In this document: piece by piece, positions 1 to 11,463 of the stretch | Numbering within the stretch: the first letter of the stretch is position 1 | How the letters are laid out: each line of letters opens with the position of its first letter | Assembly: GCF_001625215.2 (NCBI RefSeq) | Contig: NC_030384.2 | Coordinates: forward strand, 42,504,390 to 42,568,389 | Length of the DNA: 64,000 nucleotides | Source of the DNA: Daucus carota subsp. sativus | Taxonomy: Eukaryota > Streptophyta > Magnoliopsida > Apiales > Apiaceae | Reading direction: 5' to 3' | The notes under the pieces: model-generated | The model's input: only the letters and a program-made list of their open reading frames with translations | What the model was told of the DNA's origin: nothing | The model's database searches: none | Position numbers and translations under genes: made by a program

Positions 1-2
1 TG

Positions 3-194
3 TTATTTGAGCTGAAAGACGATTCGAAAAGTTGGGCAAGATTTTTGTTAAGAGTTGCCGAATGCAGCAAAATTTTCAAGATATTAACGGAAGAATCTTT
101 AAATAATATCCAAGTGCAGCAAGCCCATATTCGGGCTCGCTTTTCCACCAGATACCAAAAGAACAAATATTCAAATATTCATATTTGTTTTTGA
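3..194 (+). CDS. Possible 3' end of an unrecognised gene (partial)
   Basis: The frame starting at base 3 is open for 63 codons from the window edge to a TGA at 192-194. Its composition looks protein-like (for example ELKDDSKSWARFLLRVAECS), and an AATAAA-like signal follows at about 202-207. I do not recognise the family. The open frame is short and could be chance, and the 5' part would lie outside the window. It is offered only as a candidate terminal exon. Confidence 0.2.
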   Translation, partial: LFELKDDSKSWARFLLRVAECSKIFKILTEESLNNIQVQQAHIRARFSTRYQKNKYSNIHICF

Positions 195-2435
195 AGGTAA
201 ATAAAATTGAAGTACCAGAAGTTTTTTTATTAGCCTTCATCTGTTGTTATTTAATTCACAAATAAAAGTTGGAGATTTCAGAACCGTGCAGTTTTCTTTT
301 TCTTTTTTTCTTTCGCCAACTTGGATTGAAAATTAGAGTATATTGAGTAGAGGTAAGAAGTGACTAACAGAAGGCCCTTATACACAAGAGGGAGCAGGAC
401 CGGAACGACCTGCATCTGTGAATCTACTGGTGTTTGTTTCCAAAAACTGCAAATTTTTGCTTAACAACATCTTGAATTTCAGGTAAGTTTGCATGACATG
501 ATGACAGTGTTTAATGGATGATATAAGTGCCGTGGTATCATGAACTATTTAATTACGCGGCCTCTAATTTGGACCTCTCTATACTAATCATCAGCTTAAA
601 TTTAGGTTCTTTAACACAAAGACGATATAAACAGCATTTATGTACAAAGGTGTACAAAGGTGTTCTCTCTTCATTAGCCTATACTATATACATCCGCACA
701 CAAAGAAGTGGCTGTGGTATACATGAGTTGGCCATCCTATATACTTAACATTGCCAAATCTTTTTTTTTATGAGTAATTAAGATGTGAGCAAAGTATAAG
801 GTCCAAGAATCCCTTTTGCAGATTTTGGTTGCGCATGAATTTGGACAACTTGAATATGTATAAACTGTTTGGACAAAATAATAATATAACATCACAAATT
901 TTAATTGGATAATATTTAGTTTTCTTTTAAAAATACACATTATTATAGGATTTTATATAATATAATATATAAAATATAACAAACCCTTTATAGATAATAA
1001 AATCAAAATATTTTATAGGATTAATTGATAATTTACGTAATGTTTGTAAGATTTTACAATTATTATTTATGATTATATATATATATATTTCTTTTAAAAG
1101 ATCATTTAAAATTTCATCATTAGTGTTTATCAATAATATACAATTTCCCTAACAAATATTTTTAGTATTGGGTTCTATTACATGATCAAACAATAATTTT
1201 GTAAGCTGTACGGTATTTTCACTTATTTAAATTTTAATTTACTAAAAAATAGGTAAGATTGAATATGATATCAATCATATAAATGGAGTTGGCATATGGC
1301 TTGATCATTGAATGTTGTAAGAATTTATTCGGTCAATCTGATATTTTTATTTATATAGTGATTTGGATTTAAGCCATTTCAAATTCTTTTTGTTTATATT
1401 CACTGTTCGTTTAAAAATATTTATTATATTAAAATAAGAACAGTACATGAGTTTTAGTTAGAGAATTTATGAAAAAACTCTTTTTTTGTTTCTTTATAAC
1501 ATTACTCTATTTTCGAAAATATATAAAAAGAAAGTATGATTCACAATTATAAAAAGTTAGACAATTTTTTTAATACAATTTACGAACAAATGAAATCCAA
1601 ATCACCATTTTTAGATGCGCTTCAAAAAAAAAAATTAGATAAAAACCAAAGTTCTGCAGCTGGTCCACCAGTGCATTTACTTGCAAGATCATCTGTGATC
1701 GTAAAATCGTATATTTGCAAAAAAAAAGTTCAAAAAACAATTTTTGACGATTTTCTTAAAGAAAGTAAGCAATTTAATAATAAATTATTTTAAAATACTT
1801 ATATAACTTTTTTGTGAAGTCAAAATCTAGAAAATATAGTATTTTCAACTTACCAAACTGGGAAGATAGCTGCAAGTTCATGTGTCACTTTATAAAACAG
1901 AAGTTGGATAAGTGGTGACCAATGAGGAAGAGTGCTGGCTGCTTGGCCTGTGCTCAGGAGTTCAAAAATGCATGTCACCTTGAAAACTTAGTCAAACACG
2001 CAGTGTATCCCATTTCACCGTACCTCTCCACCATTTACCAAAACGAGAATTACACTGCAATTGCTGAATATTTTTTCCCTGTTGTGGTTAATTTGTTGAA
2101 GATTTGAAGTTAAGATTAGCTACAACAAAACAAACTATAATGCATACCAGAGGTGACAAAATAATATGATAAACCAGCTGGAACTTAAAACTAAGATAAG
2201 ATTACATCAAATACAAATGGACATAAACGTTGTTTCTGGTACAATTTTTGTTACAGAAATGCAGATAATCCTTCCTCTCTTTATTTAGACATAAGCTGAT
2301 CTCTTTGCCATGTAAATAACATAGGCAACAGCCAGCTCTTATTTTTTCGAAATGGAGGAAGTACAATACTAAGTACATAGACATTTAATATTTAGGAAGC
2401 TTGAGCACCATCCACTTTATACAATTGTGCTCCTT
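195..2435. other. Intergenic, no gene supported
   Basis: About 2.2 kb of AT-rich sequence. Open frames of 60-85 codons at 527-748, 1536-1793 and 1922-2107 have low-complexity, lysine-rich or unrecognisable products and no exon partners, so I do not call them. The last part probably contains the 3' UTR of the RADIALIS-like gene on the minus strand. Confidence 0.5.
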
Positions 2436-2921
2436 CTACAAATTTATTTTGCATAAGTTGAGTAGTGCCCGCATTGCTTTACTGGAGCCTTATGTTCTTG
2501 AACAGTCTGTCATATGTTAAAAGGAAGAGAGTGAGACTAAACTGAAATTCAGACAATGTAGTTTGCTTTTACATATCTATATGGATCATATCATGTGTTT
2601 GATTCTGTGATGTTGTGCATGAGATGAAAAGGAAAGAACTTACCTCTGTTCATTCTCAAATGCTCTCCCATTGGCTCCGCTGGTTCTGTAATTGGGTAAT
2701 GGTACCTGGTCAGACTCTATTTTCATAATGTCTTTCACAAGGAGTTCGAAGTGCCTCTTAACTTCTTCCGCGGATTTTCCATCCACCACCCTGGATATGT
2801 TATGCCAGCGGTCAGGGGTGTCCCTGTCATATATTGCCAAAGCATGTTCAAATTGCTCGTTCTGCCTTTGCGTCCAGGAAGAAGCAGAGTTTCGCGAAGA
2901 GGAGATGAAGTTTGATGCCAT
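2436..2921 (-). CDS. RL: RADIALIS-like single-repeat MYB/SANT protein
   Basis: Small nuclear protein of the RADIALIS/RSM group, which carries one SANT/MYB repeat and in Antirrhinum RAD competes for MYB partner proteins. Exon 1 is 2921-2644 and holds nearly the whole protein. The SANT repeat spans about residues 14-67 ([42 protein letters not shown]), followed by the family signature [11 protein letters not shown] good donor (AG|GTAAGT) ends exon 1. A short exon 2 at 2481-2436 restores frame and gives the tail [10 protein letters not shown], which resembles the usual RMRNLKLQ-type ending. Predicted length is 107 aa, close to the family's roughly 100. I chose the Met at 2921 (MASNF) because family members begin there; an upstream in-frame Met at 2975 is unlikely. 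Exon 1 and the family are secure, exon 2 less so. Confidence 0.88.
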
Positions 2922-3064
2922 TGTCAAGGTGAATGAATAACAAAGGGGATTATGGTGAAAAAATGATGAGAACAAGGAGGGAAGTGAATAGCTGCTTCAG
3001 TCAAGGGAGTATACAATAGTCAAGGAGGATGGTGGGATGTTTTAACTGATTGCCATTCGAGCTC

Positions 3065-3072
3065 CTTTTATA
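3065..3072 (-). promoter_or_regulatory. TATA box of the RADIALIS-like gene
   Basis: On the minus strand the sequence reads TATAAAAG, about 144 bases upstream of the chosen ATG. This is a suitable place for a plant TATA box with a 5' UTR of roughly 110 bases. It is called by sequence and position only. Confidence 0.5.
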
Positions 3073-6000
3073 CAGGAGGAAATTGTCTGCTGGTGCAAGT
3101 TGGAATTTTTTTTTTTTTGTTAAGAAGGTACAAGAAGATGAGATTCTTTTTCTTTAGAGCCACAACATGAAACTATTCTTAGCCCTCAGGACATATGTAG
3201 TGGATAAAAGTGAGTAGTGTTTCAAAGGACAAGCTCTTAATGAATTCTCAGAAAGTAGTTCCGGTGTCTTTTATTATATCATCATTAAGTGGATCTCTTG
3301 AGTTCTACCTAGCTGTGGGGTTAGAACCTGAATTTTAATCCTACTATTTAATGCAGATGAAGTAAACAGCAAACTCATAGCATGTGTCCCCGAAAGCTAG
3401 ATAAATAAAGACTAACAATCCTGCCAGCTCTTGAGGCATATTGCTGCCAATTTCATACAGAAACTTGCTGCAAGTCTTAAATCACATAGCATTTTGAGCA
3501 TATTAAAGAACTAAGTAGTTTATATTAATCTTGTTCTTCGCTAAATCTGCCTATTTTCTCACTTCCGACAGTGAATACTACATATTAACTATTAGCCATG
3601 TATAAGCCTCAAGTCGGATTCTGCTCCTCAGCTAACATTCTGCCCAACCATCAAGGCAGCAATTAATAAAGTGAGTACTCCTGAATGATCACTTATCCAC
3701 TTTTTTGGAATCACTCGGAATGTTAGCCTTATCAGTAAGTTCATCTCATGATGCTCCACATTTTAGTCTCATTTGGACCATCAGAGTAATTTTAAGTTGA
3801 ATACAGTGGCATGACACTGGGTCTATTCTCTTCCAGCTGTTGGGTTCCCATTCAACGTCATATCTGGTTATATCAGACCTTGCTAAAACAAAAAATATAA
3901 TTTAAATTGCAGTAAGCTGATGCTAATTCAGAGTTGCTTGTTTCTTTAACACATTGCAGCTGTTAATTTTAATCTTATCTCGGATGATATTCTATACTTG
4001 ACTATATGGACATTGTCATGCAAGAATACATTTACTGTCAGTGTGCATAATAATTAACTTGATTGGTTGCAAAAAAAGTAAATAATAAGCTGCAGATTCA
4101 CTGTGAAGTTATATTGGTCAAAACTGTCAAATCACAAGGAAAAGAAAATTTGGAGGCTGCACAACTTGCTGGGATCCTTTTAAGATACTATCCACCTGAT
4201 CGTGGAGGACCCTGCTACTATGTGATATTGAGGTAATTGCGCTAGGAATCTCTACAACACTAGGCATTTTGTTGATATTTCGAATCCTTATCATTCTGGA
4301 GTCTGCTTCATAGAAATTGATATTGAAGGATTCCCCCTTTAACTCAGGAAAAATAATATCTGTATTCTATATGGTCCTTCCCATGATTAAAGCCAACATA
4401 TATTTAAATGGCTTGGTCAAAATGGATTAGCCTGGTTGTTGTCATCATAAATATGTCGATTCCTCTGCTATAATTGAATTTATTTAAAATAAGCAATCTG
4501 TTTTGGATGGTAAATGTACTGATATTTGACTTTGTAGCAACTTGTGTGGTTCTAGTTAAGATAGAATCTTCTGGTAAAGTGAAGCTTACAGGAAGAACTC
4601 TGGTCTCAGAATTGACATGGGAAAGTAGAAAAGAGAAGTACTTTTGGTGATGGAATGTTCCAAATGATAAGGATCAGATAAGAGCATCTTCAGCACAAAC
4701 CAATCGATGGGTATTGCAGAACTTCACTTGGTAAATTTATGTTTTTAAGTTGATACAGTTGTAGATTACAGTATATCTTTAAGGGACTAGATTCCTCTTC
4801 ACGACCAATCTTCTGTTATATTCCATTGATTTAGGATTGCGTTATAAGATATGATTTTCAGTTTAATGTAAAGTAGAGAAGCTGTCAAATAGAGCTAGAT
4901 TCAAAGGATCTAGTTGGTAATCTCATGAATGCTACAGCAAATTAAGTACTGTATGATCTATTATGAAGAGAAAATGCCGATAATTGTCAGGACTTCAGCT
5001 GGAGATCCTACTTCCTAAATAATTCTACACCTAGCACTTACATTTTTCCTATTTCTGTTCAGCAAAAGTTAGGACCGTTCACAAAGGTTCTGAAAGTTGG
5101 AGGTTAATGTAGCAATGCACTAGAATGCTTGTTCCGATATGGCTTATATATGAAGTCATTCATTTCACTTGTGCAATTTATTTTTAGTCTGAATTTTAAG
5201 TTCAGTTTTGTTGGAATGAATAAATGAAGAAAAGATGACTTAAAAAAATTGCAGGACATGTCAGTGAAGAACATTAAAGGTAGGAGCGAAAAACTTGAGA
5301 GATACGAGTTAAGTAGAAATGGCCATTGATCCGATCATCCCTATATCAGTTTTAGTCTAAAATCTTATCACTGCAATGAAAAAACAATAAGTTACAATTA
5401 TATCACAAAATCATACCAATTCTGTTTGGTTCTCACTGTATATTGTTAGCCAACCAGCTGTGGCTTAGAATATTGCAAATTCTCAGCTAGAGAAGGAAGG
5501 GAGGGTGCTTAGTTCATACAGTTCTTTTTTTTCTTTTTCCTTAAAATTTAAGAAAATATAACTCAAATACCGGAATAGATTATACTAACTAAAGCCGTTA
5601 AGCTTTCCCAAGGTTTAAGATACATGTCAGAGATTTATAGTGCCCTTCTTTTACCAAGTATATTATTTATTCATCAACCATAACTTTCTCTGCAATTTAT
5701 GCATCTGCGCATACGGGTTCTACTGTAGTATCTTTGTTAGCAGCTGGAGGCTTCAAAATTCTCTAAATCTTTAAAACTGCTAATAGATAAAGCTGTCATT
5801 ACCTGCATTACCTAAGAATGTTGGTGTCGGATGTTACTGCAATCAGCTTGTTCTGTAGAAATAGGTAGAAGTATAGGTTGAGACTTATAATAAGAGAACC
5901 TTCATTTTTACGGAGTAGAATTAGTGAATACAAACCAGTACCTTTACCAACTTAGCTAATTTTTCCTGTGCAATCATTTTCATCAAATTGATTGTTTAAA

Positions 6001-6890
6001 ATCACATCCTAGCCAACCACAAGGGTAAAAATTGACTATGGCCAAACTAAGCCTGCATTCTTCATTTAAATCTTGTTAAGTTGGTCTGATGGATGGTTTG
6101 CTGAAAACTGAGTAGATCACTTTTAGCAGATTCCAGGGTCTGCAAAAGAGAACCTTCGACCATGCTTCATTCACTACAGAGAGAAATTAGGATGCTTTAT
6201 AAAATTTTCAAATACCTCGCCGCACTTCTTCCAGGAAATGCTCAAACATATAGAAGCTGGGGAATGATCAGACAAGTAGAAAGTACAAAGTGAGCAAGAG
6301 ACGTGCAACATTGTTATATTTTCTTAATAGGACTTGTTGTTCCTTGTTCCACCCTCTCGTACTCACCTCCTCTCGGATTTCAAGAATCGCTTGGGATTTG
6401 ATGTATAAATTTAAAAATTTATTTTTTTTCGCTTAAACCTCATGTATAAAACTCATAACTGATACCAAACCAAACGAAAATTTCTCACCTCAAAATCAAC
6501 CCCCAATTCCAAGCCTACAACTACTGTACAAAGGCAAGTTCCTCATAATCTTCACTCCATTTTTCTTCAAACAATACAATAGTATATAGACTTGATGGAA
6601 TTGAAAATTTTATGCAAATAGTTTAATTATCAAAATTATTCAAATTAAATCAAATGCATAATTTAAATTTGAATCAGCAGGACAAGCAATCGTAATTTTA
6701 TGTTCCTTATATTGTATTAAATTAGATTAAAAAGTATAATTGATTATTCCAACATGGGTGAAAAACTATAGTAAATCCTTAAATCTCGTGGGGTTATTAT
6801 AATATCTTGCGTAGCCGCCACAACTATGGTCACTTTCCCACAGCTAGTTTCTTGAACCCCTGTTACTTGGTCTCCAAGTTGCTAGGGTTT
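3073..6890. other. Long intergenic stretch, nothing coding seen
   Basis: About 3.8 kb without any open frame or exon-like piece that I can assign. There is no clear transposon terminus and no RNA gene. It presumably contains the upstream regions of the RL gene (leftwards) and the F-box gene (rightwards). Confidence 0.5.
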
Positions 6891-6900
6891 TATATATATA
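6891..6900 (+). promoter_or_regulatory. TATA box of the F-box gene
   Basis: TATATATATA follows GGGTTT about 55 bases before the ATG at 6955, the usual plant distance for a core promoter with a short leader. Confidence 0.5.
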
Positions 6901-6954
6901 CAGCAATCTCTATTATATTCATACACAATCGCCTTTTGAATCTTTGATCATAAC

Positions 6955-8253
6955 ATGGGTCAGCCTCATCGACGCGACTCTTTGAAGAATTCTTCAAATA
7001 TAAAGAAACGCAGAAAATCAAGATTCACAAGAATGCTGCATGATCTCGAAAAGTCTGATCATCATGATTTTCTAACATCATTGTCATTAAAAGAGAAGCG
7101 TCAGGATAAGATGTTAGGATTGCAAGACTTGAATCAAGATTTGGTGAACGAGATTCTTTCACGTGTGCCGTTGAAATCTCGAACCAAACTCAAGTCTGTC
7201 TCGAGAAGCTGGAGGACTTGCATCAATTCTCTCCGTGTTTCCATGCCTCTGACAAGCTCCTCGGGGCTCGTCGTGTTTCTCAAGAAGTCATTGATGCTTA
7301 TTCGACTCTGTGATAAGGCTTTTGTGCATAGCGCAAGTGTGCATTCGTGTTTATTGCATAGTAATTATCCTTATCTTGTTGATTCTTGCAATGGTTTGCT
7401 TCTGTATGGGACTTGTGATGATGTTTCTTGGACGTACCATGTGGCAAGACCTCATTTTGATCGCGTTGTGGGGCTGCCTACAGCGCTGCCTCCTGCTCAT
7501 TCTGTTTCGAGGTTGGTTTACACTAGGTTATTGGTTGATGGTTTGAGTTATGATAAGTTCAAGATTCTGTGTTTGTTTCTGAATGAGGTAGATTTTGGTG
7601 CTGAAACAATACAATGCATGATTTTTGATTCAAGGGAGGGTGAGTGGATCGAGCATGAGGCACGATTGGTGAATTCGGATCTCTTGAGAGGAGATGGTTT
7701 TGTCAGAGGAAAATGTTTTAGGCCTAGTGTTTATAGTGGAAAGAGATTATACTGCATATGGAGTTTGTGTTTGCTGATTTATGATGACAAAAAGGGAGTT
7801 TTTAAACTTGTTCAATTGCCAGAGACCTCGAAATCCTCAGAAAGTGTGAAGAAAAATAATACTGATCACCTCTTTCAGCTTCTGTGGGAATCAGATGGAC
7901 GACTACACTTTTGTGCTCCTGCGGCTGATAATCAGGGGTTTTGCATATGGGCTTATGTTGGTGACGGTGATAATGACTTCATGGATCACAATTTGATGTG
8001 GAAATTCAAGCAATTCATTATGGTAAAGGACAATTTAAAATTAGGCTTGTCTTGGAGAAGAGCCCAGCCAGTTGCATTCAACGAGGATTTACAACGTTTG
8101 TATATGTTGGTCATCACAGCAGGAGTTATTGTGTCATATAGTTTTGAAACTCAGAGATTCGACAAAGTATGGTCTATTGGCGAGCTAGGTCACATTAATC
8201 TCATGTCCAATATTTTTCCTTTTATACTGGGTTCGACAAGTAAAATGGAATAA
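6955..8253 (+). CDS. F-box protein, intronless, 432 aa
   Basis: Likely substrate-recruiting subunit of an SCF E3 ubiquitin ligase. After a basic N-terminal stretch (KKRRKSR, about residues 18-24), residues 57-95 form an F-box: LQDLNQDLVNEILSRVPLKS, then KLKSVSRSWRTCI. The remaining 330 residues look like an F-box-associated beta-propeller-type region of the large plant F-box superfamily; the substrate cannot be inferred. The gene has no intron, as is common in this superfamily. The ATG at 6955 is 55 bases behind a TATA box. The last quarter of the gene is duplicated just downstream as a broken copy (8317-8530). Family assignment is secure; I do not recognise a named orthologue. Confidence 0.9.
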   Translation: MGQPHRRDSLKNSSNIKKRRKSRFTRMLHDLEKSDHHDFLTSLSLKEKRQDKMLGLQDLNQDLVNEILSRVPLKSRTKLKSVSRSWRTCINSLRVSMPLTSSSGLVVFLKKSLMLIRLCDKAFVHSASVHSCLLHSNYPYLVDSCNGLLLYGTCDDVSWTYHVARPHFDRVVGLPTALPPAHSVSRLVYTRLLVDGLSYDKFKILCLFLNEVDFGAETIQCMIFDSREGEWIEHEARLVNSDLLRGDGFVRGKCFRPSVYSGKRLYCIWSLCLLIYDDKKGVFKLVQLPETSKSSESVKKNNTDHLFQLLWESDGRLHFCAPAADNQGFCIWAYVGDGDNDFMDHNLMWKFKQFIMVKDNLKLGLSWRRAQPVAFNEDLQRLYMLVITAGVIVSYSFETQRFDKVWSIGELGHINLMSNIFPFILGSTSKME

Positions 8254-8316
8254 TCCTTTACTCAATAATATTTTACTGCAATCTGATGCGGGGAACTCAA
8301 GCGGCTTGTTATGCTC

Positions 8317-8530
8317 AAGAGCAGTTCATTATCAGGCTGGTTCAAGAAAAGAATGCAGCCAGTTGCATTCAGTCAGGATTTACAGCAATTCTTGATGTCG
8401 ATCAAGCTGGCAGGACTAGTTATTGCTTTGTATAGTGTTGAAACTCAGAAAGTCCAGAAATTATGGTCTATTGGTGAGTAAGGTGACAATAATCTTATGT
8501 TCAAATGCTGTACGATTTTACTGCAATCTG
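8317..8530 (+). pseudogene. Tandem duplicate of the F-box gene's 3' end, broken
   Basis: This stretch repeats the end of the F-box gene and its 3' flank (about 8005-8286). Matching blocks are TTCATTAT, the stretch encoding QPVAF..DLQ, the part encoding SVETQKVQKLWSIGE (parent SFETQRFDKVWSIGE), and the 3' UTR block TTTTACTGCAATCTGA at both ends. The copy lacks some 25 bases near its start and has TAA at 8479-8481 where the parent has a Leu codon. The frame is otherwise open back to about 8341, so it decayed after duplication rather than arising from noise. It has no F-box and no start of its own. Confidence 0.8.
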
Positions 8531-9522
8531 AGTGTGTAATGTAAACGTTTAGTAGGTACAGAGCATGAATTTACACCTTCAAAACCAAATAATATTTGTA
8601 AGGAATTTTACTTTATAATGTGTCTATAAAGCAACTTACATTTGCATTTTTGATATTACAATACTTTGGAGTAAAGCACATTTTTCTGTCGTACAGAACA
8701 GTTAGTTTACCTCTTATGTTTTGAGTCTTTTGACTGATCTTATTTTATGGATCATAGAAATTTAGGCATAATTAAGTTTATAATTGTATAGATGAGATCC
8801 CCTGTTGCTTTTGTTATAGACAGGTAAAATTTTCTTTATCATACTCAAATACTCCTGTCAGCAAAAAGAATCAACACTTGAACTGTTGAACACAGTTTTG
8901 GCAGTCAAGGATGGGCGGATCTAGTAAGAGGCATGGCGGACACGTGTCCCCCCTAAAATTTTTTTTGACGTGTTTTCACCATTCTAAATTTTATAAAATT
9001 ATAGAAATGCTCCCACAAAATTTCAAAATATATAGATGATTTTTGAAAATGTGCTTGGTGCCCTCCTAGGAAAATAATCCTAGATCCATCCCTGCTGAGT
9101 CAGTCAATACTATAATATCTGTCTTGATATCTTCTATGTGTTAATACTTAATGTTATAGATGTATATCGATCCCTTTACTGTTGTCTTCCCAAAGTTTCC
9201 ATAATTACAGATGACAGGAAACTGTTATATACAATTCCTGTCTAGTTACACATATACTGATATACAGAACTAAGTGGTTCCAGCAAATAGACTTTAGCAC
9301 CTGGAATCTGGATAGGCTGCCTTCAGGTACTGAATACATTAAGCCTATTGAATATTGATTGTCAATTTCATTTGCAATATGAGATCTATAGCCCCCTGTG
9401 GTACACGATTGTGATCCACGTCTAGAGGCTTATTTTCTCAGAAGCTTTAATACAACACAGATGAGGCCACTGGATTTAAGTGTAACAAACAAGCCTTATT
9501 AAGAGAAAAAGCTTTGTTCCTA
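8531..9522. other. Spacer between F-box copy and acyl-AMP ligase gene
   Basis: No gene seen. It contains one candidate short inverted-repeat transposon (8909-9094, listed separately) and the 3' flank of the minus-strand ligase gene. Confidence 0.4.
8909..9094. mobile_element. Candidate MITE with GGATGG...GGATCTAG termini
   Basis: The left end reads GGATGGGCGGATCTAG and the right end, reverse complemented, reads GGGATGGATCTAGG. These are imperfect terminal inverted repeats about 185 bases apart around an AT-rich core with no coding capacity. The flanks share CAGTCAA, but its position relative to the ends is ambiguous, so superfamily and exact borders are uncertain. Confidence 0.5.
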
Positions 9523-11463
9523 CTACAGTGAAGAGTGAAAAGATGGAGGAAACTCCCCATCAGTCTGGTTATCCACCGTTTCTTTTCCTATAGTTTTACC
9601 TTCACTTTCACTGAAATTTGTCTTCCGGCTTCTTGATTCCGTTTTATCATTATCCTTGAATTTAATTTGCAGGACAACATTCATCCCTCCTCCTAAAAGC
9701 TTATCCTTTGCTAACCATCTTTGTATTTTACCTGAAGTCGTTTTCGGAACATTCCCACTCTTAACAAGAACCACCATTCCAACTTCAACTTTCTCGTCCT
9801 TCATCACTCCTCTCCTTATCTCTTCACTTAATGCCCTCAGTGTCTCAGTTTTTACTTCACTTGTCTGCATCTCAGCTACAACAGCTATTGTTCCTTTAGA
9901 GACCTTGAATGCAGCAAGGCAGCCAGCACGCAGAAGATTTGGACAACTGTTATACGCTGCAGTCTCTATATAATGAGGATGAATCTCCCTTCCACTTTCT
10001 TGGAGTTCTATAACATCTGAAGATCGTCCTGTGACAAAGAGAAATCTTTCTTCTCCCTTGACAACTCCCCTATCCCCGGTTCTGACAAAACATCGGCCTA
10101 CTTTATCTTTAAGCCTCCCTTGAAAAATTTCTCGGGTCATTGCAGGGTGGTCTAGGTAGCCTGAACCGTTGCTAGGTGAGGCAATCCATATCTCTCCTTC
10201 GAACCCATCCACAACAGGCTCGCAGGTCTCTTCATTTACAATCATAACTTCAATATCCTCTTTCTCACCTCTGGCACTTAAATCAAGCCTTGCACTAGGT
10301 AAGAGACTCTTGTAAGTTGGGAAATGATTAGCATTGTCACCACTTCTCCAAGCTGTTGAAACAAAGGTGCAATTCTCTGCTAATCCATAAGACGGTGATA
10401 TAGACAATGGATTTAGGCCTAATGGCGTAAACACTTGCACAAATTCATCTACTGATGCCTTGTAAAGAGGCTCATTGATGATAATCAACTTTTTCATACT
10501 CCACAAGTTTATAGGAATTCCCTTTTCAATGCCACCTCGCTTTACAACAAGGGGTAATGTGAACGAGGGAACAGGGGTGCAAGTAGCCTTGAACTCAGAA
10601 ATCAGCTCCAGCCACAACCTAGGCCGTCTTATAAATGCACTTGGAGATATCAACACAGATGTTGCTCCTGATACAATTGTTAGTAACAGAAACATAAGGC
10701 CGCAATCATGGTACTGAGGCAACCATGATGTGATCACGCTGTTTGGATGAAGATCATAAGCTTTTCTCGCCACTCTGACGTTATGAGCAGCTGCTCCTGC
10801 TGTCACTAACACAGGCTTTGGAATCCCTGTTGCACCCGAAGTGTACTGAATCAAGTACACATTATCCTGTTTACAGCCATTATATGTTGAAAAGCTCAAG
10901 CCTGAATTCACTTTTTTCTCTTTAAGTTCAGTGGTGGATATCCAAAGAATGTTCTGTAACAGCTTGCAAAGCCTCTCATTTGTAGAAGGCTGAGAGGAAA
11001 TGTATTTTCTGACACGTGTGATGTAATCAGAATGCGCTATGGCTGCCTTAGGTTTTGTTTGGGAAAGAACTCTAACAAGATGGTGGTGATCATTGTTAGT
11101 AAAAGATGGGTTGGGGGGGATAATAGGGACTCCTAACAAGCCTGCTCTTTGACAGCCAAAAAGCACCTCGACAAATTCAAGCCCCGGTGAACATAGCATG
11201 ACTACTGTATCACCTCTATGCAGAGAAAGGAGAAGTTGGGAAGAAATGCACTGTGCCGAATTATTGAGTTGCTCATAGGTGAGAATTGAGCTCTGAGTCA
11301 CAGTATACGGACCATTTTCAGCCCAAACGAATGCAGGTTTTGAGCGAAAAGCAGGAAGATTAGCCCATACTGGGAGATATCGATCAACTACAGGCTGGTC
11401 GGGGAAGTAGGGATCATAGTTCTCGTAGACCATGCTAGGAGTTGTGTGCATGCTGTTTGTCAT
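9523..11463 (-). CDS. Fatty-acyl-AMP-ligase-like adenylating enzyme, 646 aa
   Basis: Member of the ANL (acyl/aryl-CoA synthetase) superfamily, closest in style to fatty-acyl-AMP ligases (FAAL). Such enzymes activate fatty acids with ATP to acyl-AMP, usually for transfer to an acyl-carrier protein rather than to CoA. Motifs seen in order: A3 YTSGATGIPKPV at about 207-218, the FAAL-style WLPQYHDCGL at 247-256, A5 YGLAE at 359-363, A7 RTGD at 461-464, hinge GRSSDVIELQESG from 479, and A10 PKTTSGKIQR at 573-582 with the catalytic Lys579. All core residues are present, so it is probably active. It is intronless and ends in a polar tail. My recollection is that plant FAAL domains often sit in large multidomain proteins; here nothing coding follows, so it is stand-alone or truncated. 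Physiological substrate unknown. Confidence 0.82.
   Translation of the reverse strand: MTNSMHTTPSMVYENYDPYFPDQPVVDRYLPVWANLPAFRSKPAFVWAENGPYTVTQSSILTYEQLNNSAQCISSQLLLSLHRGDTVVMLCSPGLEFVEVLFGCQRAGLLGVPIIPPNPSFTNNDHHHLVRVLSQTKPKAAIAHSDYITRVRKYISSQPSTNERLCKLLQNILWISTTELKEKKVNSGLSFSTYNGCKQDNVYLIQYTSGATGIPKPVLVTAGAAAHNVRVARKAYDLHPNSVITSWLPQYHDCGLMFLLLTIVSGATSVLISPSAFIRRPRLWLELISEFKATCTPVPSFTLPLVVKRGGIEKGIPINLWSMKKLIIINEPLYKASVDEFVQVFTPLGLNPLSISPSYGLAENCTFVSTAWRSGDNANHFPTYKSLLPSARLDLSARGEKEDIEVMIVNEETCEPVVDGFEGEIWIASPSNGSGYLDHPAMTREIFQGRLKDKVGRCFVRTGDRGVVKGEERFLFVTGRSSDVIELQESGREIHPHYIETAAYNSCPNLLRAGCLAAFKVSKGTIAVVAEMQTSEVKTETLRALSEEIRRGVMKDEKVEVGMVVLVKSGNVPKTTSGKIQRWLAKDKLLGGGMNVVLQIKFKDNDKTESRSRKTNFSESEGKTIGKETVDNQTDGEFPPSFHSSL

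Noticed and set aside
1536-1793. 85-codon Lys-rich open frame
   Set aside because: AT-rich composition, no recognisable domain, and no exon partners or core promoter.
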